DNA of 19,662 nt from an uncultured Collinsella sp. (lineage in GTDB: Bacteria; Actinomycetota; Coriobacteriia; Coriobacteriales; Coriobacteriaceae): NCBI GenBank assembly GCA_900751665.1, contig CAADSV010000144.1, forward strand, positions 1 to 19,662. The letters run 5' to 3'. The position numbers were made by a program, and so were the translations under genes. Positions 16,501-19,662 of the stretch are shown here, one piece after another (positions within the stretch are counted from its first letter, which is position 1; every line of letters starts with the position of its first letter). The notes under the pieces were generated by a model that searched no databases, was not told where the DNA came from, and was given only the letters and a program-made list of their open reading frames with translations.

Positions 16501-17209
16501 CGCCCACAGAGCGGATATGCGAATCGGGGGCAAACGTAATTGATGTGAGTGCAGCGTTTCCCATGCCCTTAAGGCTCACGACATTTTTGCCGTCGATGGT
16601 CGAGGGCACCTCCAACGTGGTAATGCCCGCGTCGCCATACTCGATAGAAATTTCGTTGGTGAGGCTATCAATCGAGAAGTAGTACTGCGCGGGAGCCTGC
16701 TCGCCGGCCACGTAGCCATCGTCGTATTCGTCCTTTACGCCCGTGGCGCCCTTCGAGGTTGCCCAGAGTTCAAGTTCCTCGTTCCAGGTTGCTTCGGCTT
16801 CGGCGGTCTCCTCCTGCTTCTGCTGCTCGGCGAGCTCCTTGCCCTCGACAAGGTCGATGGCGAGCGTGCCCACGGGCGTGCTCTCGGTCTGCCCAGCGCC
16901 CGTCAGGCCTGCCGCCGATGCAATCTCGGAGGCCGGGGGCGTAGGGATGTCATCGGCGGCGGGCACTGTGGGGTCGGCAGCGCCGGCATCGGGCGCGGGG
17001 TCGGCGGAAGCAGAGTCTGACGTTTGGGCCTCAGCCGAATCGGCGGGAGCGTCGTCGGCTGCTTGGCCGTTATCCGTCTGCACAAAAGTGCCGTCGGTGG
17101 TGAGGGTCTCGGCAAACGCGCCCGCGGGCAACGAACCCGTCACCATGGTGAGGGTCACCGCGGCAACGGTCAGGCGGCGGCAAAGCGCTCGAACAGTAGT
17201 CCACCTCAT
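10589..17209 (-). CDS. Giant cell-wall-anchored surface protein with LRR and Ig-like domains
   Basis: A 2206-residue exported protein. The ATG at 17209 follows AGGAAAGGA with a good spacer; a TTG eight codons upstream is rejected. Residues 1-33 form a signal peptide ending AFA before ETLTTDG, then an acidic Ala-rich stretch. About 200-400 are BspA-type leucine-rich repeats (VEELGWNAF, IPEQAFEGC, VERIERYAFDGC). Several beta-sandwich or carboxypeptidase-regulatory-like segments follow. About 1150-1700 is largely helical, interrupted by a dibasic, Gly/Asp-rich linker and containing a glycine-zipper-like hydrophobic stretch, MTIAGVLTAGSAGTVVGAA, near 1600. A prealbumin-like module (about 1705-1800), a Big_1-like Ig domain (about 1925-1995) and a chitobiase C-terminal-like domain (GATIWYTTND, about 2020-2100) precede a Pro/Asp repeat, LAGTGD, a hydrophobic segment and KRRKR, a variant sortase signal. 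It is probably an adhesin or host/mucin-contact protein. The ligand is unknown. Confidence 0.88.
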   Translation of the reverse strand: MRWTTVRALCRRLTVAAVTLTMVTGSLPAGAFAETLTTDGTFVQTDNGQAADDAPADSAEAQTSDSASADPAPDAGAADPTVPAADDIPTPPASEIASAAGLTGAGQTESTPVGTLAIDLVEGKELAEQQKQEETAEAEATWNEELELWATSKGATGVKDEYDDGYVAGEQAPAQYYFSIDSLTNEISIEYGDAGITTLEVPSTIDGKNVVSLKGMGNAALTSITFAPDSHIRSVGGLGGSSIKEIALPDSVEELGWNAFTGSKTLQTVTWPNNAAFTTIPEQAFEGCEQLDDNVVATLPPSVKTIDYRAFANCGVPQFYVSDTTVLTFTQINVPGTVERIERYAFDGCSHVSSVTIGDGVKSIGALAFASLDPAIAGKEIVLPKSVGMIEWGAFENTRYGNETNHNAVALRVMNPDLQFGEAGYPGDYNERVTIDGVTYAIPFGEGQTIYAYATDSAGNPSMVKKLADAVTDRKDSVDSSKPAYTFEWMGEAAQVTGKLPQSATATLVQAGQSTPLAVGDDGSFTADALSKTAATLRISLSGYYDMVLARPGDQMTGTWNIGEIKAEDFTKIPASRAIELNVAYLEPVAGQDKTERIELDSLDNIDLTVKSGGKTLKPAKGDKENDFRIQGTALVVSQAIADADQDLEITLEPKDSLKLGGATATVKPSAGKVDIDLKPWGTAAVTTKGDYQGANRVLVFRTSDGKLVADGVTYLMGYEDDGTTPIMKAETPRLKAGSYTIVAFNKTSYDIQATSYSTFSRLGLTVGKHIAQKQVKIEDGKQLDVTLDVPTFDVETYRAERGLTAGSVIADSSAVVGAETELRIHYELKDSQAAKIEIPLAKDAVEDVSAGAREAGASSDAMWADTTWEGDNLVLDMKKGMGADVFVRFKPKAAGIYAVSPLITLGEVTLPLGSTTLEVSGSRIEVDSTDVHSLLGNVAYVYAAPGKSVQLTVGTGSSAAKYTGKTNKLGRAKIEYDLPQDTLAAERVTLEARVGSTDVAAAAAEVTARNYVRYVPGASVWNFDVTYRGGTQNLVKDGRDTGKSLWTFHHLPQKKNAYWTFDITLEVGNEEAADTLDLYVDCVDGKTVTIPLTQKSREGTRVRYVAEYVDEGYLKLLDEFNKANDSTYVNCGNFEQIFMPQTYRISNAQLMTMLSFDANASAKKHSAAAEERQQEFSNAVQQWHEYMMDNSFNDVDEAFNDAIDQMVADAFAEEDKDGKEDEAQGGAARKARRAPAASDGGGDDAGNDEAAQFAAELKAAVGGSAALLTQQGDSYGVNVDKMIFEDAYGTSEDWYQELAAAQGANAADAAAIKELVDHASRAEFIAQRAEDLVGQSMGIGQLNQYGSWNDATAAALNKCAGIKASEYNGQSTNGFNDLGQALGSSLSYKAADDDTVKGFKVAAPDGEQTAYIESEFIENSNNNKNQALLFNSIAMQCDILDNLYDNWNVVHSLNNSKVRGWLMAWKRNGDVSAHMKLIRTIRSLKSYKIECEMFGQVFKTDAWKAAGQAFPAATQGIGIFTGIYGVNDASKNWENVNVRMQKVKGEREGYELQHTRLLAKPEKTEDDWKCIYALRDAMEKARAFEDLLYRQLCHDSTDVAVGSIMTIAGVLTAGSAGTVVGAAYDAASTSVGSERAIKLTNAECAYDVACEQVERACQNRITVNWGELTDAEVYKANKDGLISDEKMQSIFEARYRNVAAKAAPDPAGMVYEGLLSNTVEGATVELWSADDAAGTNAVRWDAEEYEQDNPLATGADGAYNWNTPTGWYQVRVTKDGYEEARSAWLRVPPIQTEVNIGLVSTAAPEVVSAHAYTDCIEVEFAQYMDASDDALVALCAQGLGDVTYTWLDKQDDPNGKPLSRVLRIRYADACEAGSAVAFELDGARNYAGTAMARWASGELVVGVRADKLKLNVEQAVTMLDGSDFELVAHVTDKAGKPFAGAKVSVGLESSAICSVDATQAVTGEDGAATFVLHGALPGLTTLTAAVDGTALSKQVDVRVSAEAVRPARPVATIGATTFGAWSPKENYITVPKGTKLELSAEDGATIWYTTNDTCPCRDEGRVKYTEPIALDSNMYVRIAAQRPGMSYSEYSERLNITITVTDEAAPEPTPDPEPTPEPDPSSGDGEQGGGADGSGGTGVPAGGSASTTTTVTTGKSKGKGKNGKKSGGTELAGTGDSAAMTVAALGIAGATVAAAGIAATKRRKR

Positions 17210-17269
17210 GGTCGTTCCTTTCCTGCAAACCAAAAGTCATCCAGCGTAATCGTTGTCCAAAAACAAAGC

Positions 17270-17303
17270 GAACGGTAGGTTCATATATACGAACCTACCG
17301 TTC
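17270..17303 (-). promoter_or_regulatory. 34-bp palindrome centred on TATATA: candidate operator/promoter or terminator
   Basis: GAACGGTAGGTTC (17270-17282) is perfectly inverted at 17291-17303, with an 8-nt AT loop that reads TATATAT on the minus strand. It lies 61-94 bp upstream of the large surface-protein ATG. TTGCGC (17314-17309, minus strand) is 19 bp from TATATA, so the palindrome would flank a -10 box as an operator. Alternatively the hairpin plus GCTTTGTTTTT on the minus strand could be the terminator of the preceding gene. Sequence alone does not decide. Confidence 0.5.
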
Positions 17304-17312
17304 TACCTGCGC

Positions 17313-17351
17313 AAACCACCACAAAGGGGACAGGCACCTTTGTGGTGGTTT
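17313..17351. repeat. GGGGACAGGCACC hairpin with 15-bp perfect stem
   Basis: AAACCACCACAAAGG (17313-17327) pairs perfectly with 17337-17351 around the loop GGACAGGCA. It shares GGGGACAGGCACCTTTGTGG with the palindrome near 10291-10310. It is 34 bp beyond the stop of the minus-strand surface-protein gene, so it could also act as an RNA 3' hairpin, although only three U residues follow the stem on that strand. Confidence 0.8.
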
Positions 17352-17384
17352 TGGACATGCTTGGTCGTGGCGGAGCACCAAAAC

Positions 17385-19662
17385 CTAACGCTTGCGGCGC
17401 TTGGTCGCGGCGAGGCCGGCGGCGGCTACGGTTGCGCCGGCGATGCCTAGGGCGGCGACCGTCATCGCGGTGGCATCCCCCGTGGTAGCCAGGACAGCAT
17501 CGGACTTTTTGGCCGGCATGGTTTTCTCAACCGTCTTGGTCGTTGTGGTTGTCGTGGCCGGCTTGGCCGCGGGTTTGGCCTCGGGCTTCACCTCGGGCTT
17601 GGTCTCGGGCTTGACCTCAGGCTGCGGCGCGGGCTTTTCGGGGTCGACCGGAGCCGGCGTGGCCTCGGGCGTAAACGTCAGATCGGTGTTGAGCCACAGA
17701 GTGAAGATACAGCCGCTCTCGGGATCAACTACACTCGCTTCGCCCATCTGGTAGCCGCACTCCTGGCCGTTGATCACCAACTTGGTGTTGGGCGTAAAGT
17801 AGAAGCCGCGCGCGGGCTTGAGGTAGATACCGTAGCGATAGATCACGCCGGGCTTAAAGGCGTCGATGTGGTTCGTGATGTTCTGATCCCAGAACTCCCG
17901 AGAGTTCACTTCGCTGCCGTCGCTACCCGTCCAGTACTCACACTGAGGAAGGGAGTTGGAGCCCGTCGGAACATTCGCCGTAAAGACCGGCTTATCGCCT
18001 GCCTTGAAGGTGGTCGTGGCGCCGTTGATCTCGATAACGTCGATGGCCCGCCATTCGTCGATCGGCTGCTCGCACAGCATATTGTCAGCGTTTGGCGCGA
18101 AGACGCCGTTGACGGTCTTGATGTGGTGCGTCCAATGGCCGTTGACGCACATCATGCAGTCATTGCCCACGGTATTGTCGCCCTTGAGCCTCAGCTCGAC
18201 GGAATACATGTAGAACTTGCCCTCTTCGAAGTGGTCAATCTTCTTCATGCCCGGCGTGTACTTTGCGGGGTCGGAATACCAGAAGGCAACGGGCTTGAGC
18301 TCCGCAGGGTCGCTGCCATCCATCTCTTCCCAGCACTCATAGGCGATCTCATACTTATCGGCATCGGCGGCAGGAATCGTCGCGGTCGCACGCGGCGCCT
18401 CGCCGGGCGCATAGTCGGTTTTCACATCGTTGACGTTTAGATTCTCAAGAGCTTCGTTTTCCGACGAAGCAGGCATCGTAATTGTTTTAATAGCAGGGAC
18501 ATACAGGAATTCTCCGCTTAGACTCGACTTTACGGTTTTCCCGTTTACGGTAACAACGGTTTCATCGCTGAAGGAATATCCGTCTTTTGGCTTCAGCATA
18601 AGAGAATACACGTACTCTTTCCCGCTTTTAAACTTTGTAATAGTCGGCAGGGAACCATGTGAGCCGTTATCGGAATACCAGGCAGCAACGGGTTCGTTGT
18701 TTTCAAATTCCTGCCAGCATTCATAAGCGATTTCGTATTTATCTGCATCGTAGTTAGGGACACCTGCCGTCGCCTGCGGACCAGTATCCAGCTGCCAATT
18801 GAAGTTCGTATTCTGAACATTGGCAAAGGAGATGGATTCCGATTCTGATTCCGCTGCCGGGATAACAAGGCACGCCCTCTCGTAGACATGGGTGCGGGTG
18901 TAGTAGTCATCCCGGATCTCGTTAATAGTGGGTTTCCCGGTCGCCTCGGCGTCTCCTTTAAAGGCGTCGTCCGGATCACCGATGATGATATTCCCGGGCT
19001 CTGTACCCGTATACGTAAGCTTGGATCCATCATAGGTGGTCGTCATCTTGGACTTATTCTCCTTGTACTCCGTAAAGTACTTCTGCTCCTCCTTCTGTCT
19101 CTGAATCTTGCTGATATCCAGGGTAAGCGTTGTTTTATTGCTCGCACTGTCATACGCCGCATGGACGGTCAAGTCCCCCAGGCCGATAAAAGTCAAAGCG
19201 CTACCATCGAGAGCAGACTGGTCTCCATCTACAAGGGCAATCCCCTTCACATACTCAATCGTTTCTTCTTTCTTGATGTCGGTGTAATTGTTCCGCACCG
19301 TAATATTGACCCTAACGTCGCTGCCGCCAACAACATCGGTCACACCGCAGGGCATGATGGCGTCATTCGCCGGCGTGGCGGCGTTGTCGCTGGGAGTATT
19401 TTGTTCAGCGGGTGCCGCATCGTTGGATTCATCGGTGGCGCCAGTCGGGGCCGTCTGCTGAGGCTCAGCGGTGGCTTGCGCCGCCGGAGCAGCATCGGTT
19501 GCAGGCGCGGTCGAAGCGGCTGGTGCGGTCGTTGCGGCCGTATCCTCCGCAACCGTCGGCGTCATCGGAGCCGCGGCAACCTCATCCGTCCCAGCGGCGG
19601 GGCCGGGGCCAGCCCGCGCCAGAGCCCCGCCTCGCAGCCGGCCACTACCAAACCAACACGCC
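17385..19662 (-). CDS. Cell-wall-anchored repeat protein, N-terminus beyond window or unresolved
   Basis: At least 726 residues from the first internal ATG (19565). The frame is open to the window edge (19661), and no signal peptide is visible, so the true start is probably upstream. An Ala/Thr/Pro-rich N-terminal stretch precedes a Val/Thr-rich region and then three related modules of about 110-130 residues. The first two share ADKYEIAYECW and a following WYSD; all three carry an aromatic Y-x-Y/Y-x-V stretch near 'LKP', consistent with beta-sandwich folds. A Pro-Glu-Val-Lys repeat spacer, a Thr run, then LATTGD, a hydrophobic segment and KRRKR form a sorting signal almost identical to that of the neighbour. 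Bases about 18430-19330 are clearly less GC-rich (42-48% in counted lines against about 72% at 17581-17640). Substrate or ligand unknown; export and wall anchoring are inferred. Confidence 0.82.
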   Translation of the reverse strand, partial: ACWFGSGRLRGGALARAGPGPAAGTDEVAAAPMTPTVAEDTAATTAPAASTAPATDAAPAAQATAEPQQTAPTGATDESNDAAPAEQNTPSDNAATPANDAIMPCGVTDVVGGSDVRVNITVRNNYTDIKKEETIEYVKGIALVDGDQSALDGSALTFIGLGDLTVHAAYDSASNKTTLTLDISKIQRQKEEQKYFTEYKENKSKMTTTYDGSKLTYTGTEPGNIIIGDPDDAFKGDAEATGKPTINEIRDDYYTRTHVYERACLVIPAAESESESISFANVQNTNFNWQLDTGPQATAGVPNYDADKYEIAYECWQEFENNEPVAAWYSDNGSHGSLPTITKFKSGKEYVYSLMLKPKDGYSFSDETVVTVNGKTVKSSLSGEFLYVPAIKTITMPASSENEALENLNVNDVKTDYAPGEAPRATATIPAADADKYEIAYECWEEMDGSDPAELKPVAFWYSDPAKYTPGMKKIDHFEEGKFYMYSVELRLKGDNTVGNDCMMCVNGHWTHHIKTVNGVFAPNADNMLCEQPIDEWRAIDVIEINGATTTFKAGDKPVFTANVPTGSNSLPQCEYWTGSDGSEVNSREFWDQNITNHIDAFKPGVIYRYGIYLKPARGFYFTPNTKLVINGQECGYQMGEASVVDPESGCIFTLWLNTDLTFTPEATPAPVDPEKPAPQPEVKPETKPEVKPEAKPAAKPATTTTTTKTVEKTMPAKKSDAVLATTGDATAMTVAALGIAGATVAAAGLAATKRRKR

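Noticed and set aside
19563..19565. ATG at 19565 as the true start of the last surface-protein gene
   Set aside because: The frame stays open to the window edge, the upstream codons resemble the Ala-rich coding region, and starting here would leave a wall-anchored protein without a signal peptide.

Overview
The window is high-GC, gene-dense bacterial DNA that reads as the chromosome of an anaerobic actinobacterium of the class Coriobacteriia, most likely Collinsella or a close relative. This is an inference. It rests on strong G/C preference at third codon positions, an NfnAB-type flavoprotein pair typical of fermentative anaerobes, a vitamin-type ECF transporter, and two very long secreted proteins ending in LAxTGD sorting signals with KRRKR tails. 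No rRNA, tRNA, insertion sequence, phage gene or cas gene was seen.

Layout. Positions 1-537 (+) hold the C-terminal part of an exonuclease III-family DNA repair nuclease. A gap with two palindromic repeats follows. On the minus strand, 4079 to 687 is a compact ECF importer operon: EcfT, a fused double ATPase, and the substrate-binding S protein. A ~190-bp element with imperfect terminal inverted repeats is translated in frame inside the linker of the ATPase gene. Divergent from this operon is a housekeeping plus-strand series: glmU (4135-5547), prs (5742-6728) and pth (6953-7582). The order recalls the glmU-prs-ctc-pth cluster of Bacillus, but ctc is absent and hairpin terminators separate the genes. 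Together they supply UDP-GlcNAc, PRPP and recycled tRNA. nfnA and nfnB (7957-10196) follow as an overlapping pair behind a structured leader.

From 10200 to the end the window looks accessory. A terminator and a nested palindrome lead into a striking array at 10336-10551. One 15-bp word occurs six times in strictly alternating orientation, with 25-26-nt spacers of differing sequence. Two minus-strand surface-protein genes follow: a 2206-residue protein with leucine-rich repeats and Ig-like domains (10589-17209), and a second protein, cut by the window end, with three related beta-sandwich-like repeats (17385-19662). They share a nearly identical C-terminal anchor, and the identity runs past the stop codon. 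The second gene contains an AT-richer central segment that suggests mosaic origin.

Palindromic repeats are the theme of the non-coding DNA. Four of them contain the word GGGACAG (about 553, 7596, 10291 and 17327). Others are the 600-662 palindrome, the in-gene element at 2065-2255, and the six-arm array. The array and the in-frame element are the strongest candidates for something undescribed. The rest is mostly conventional.
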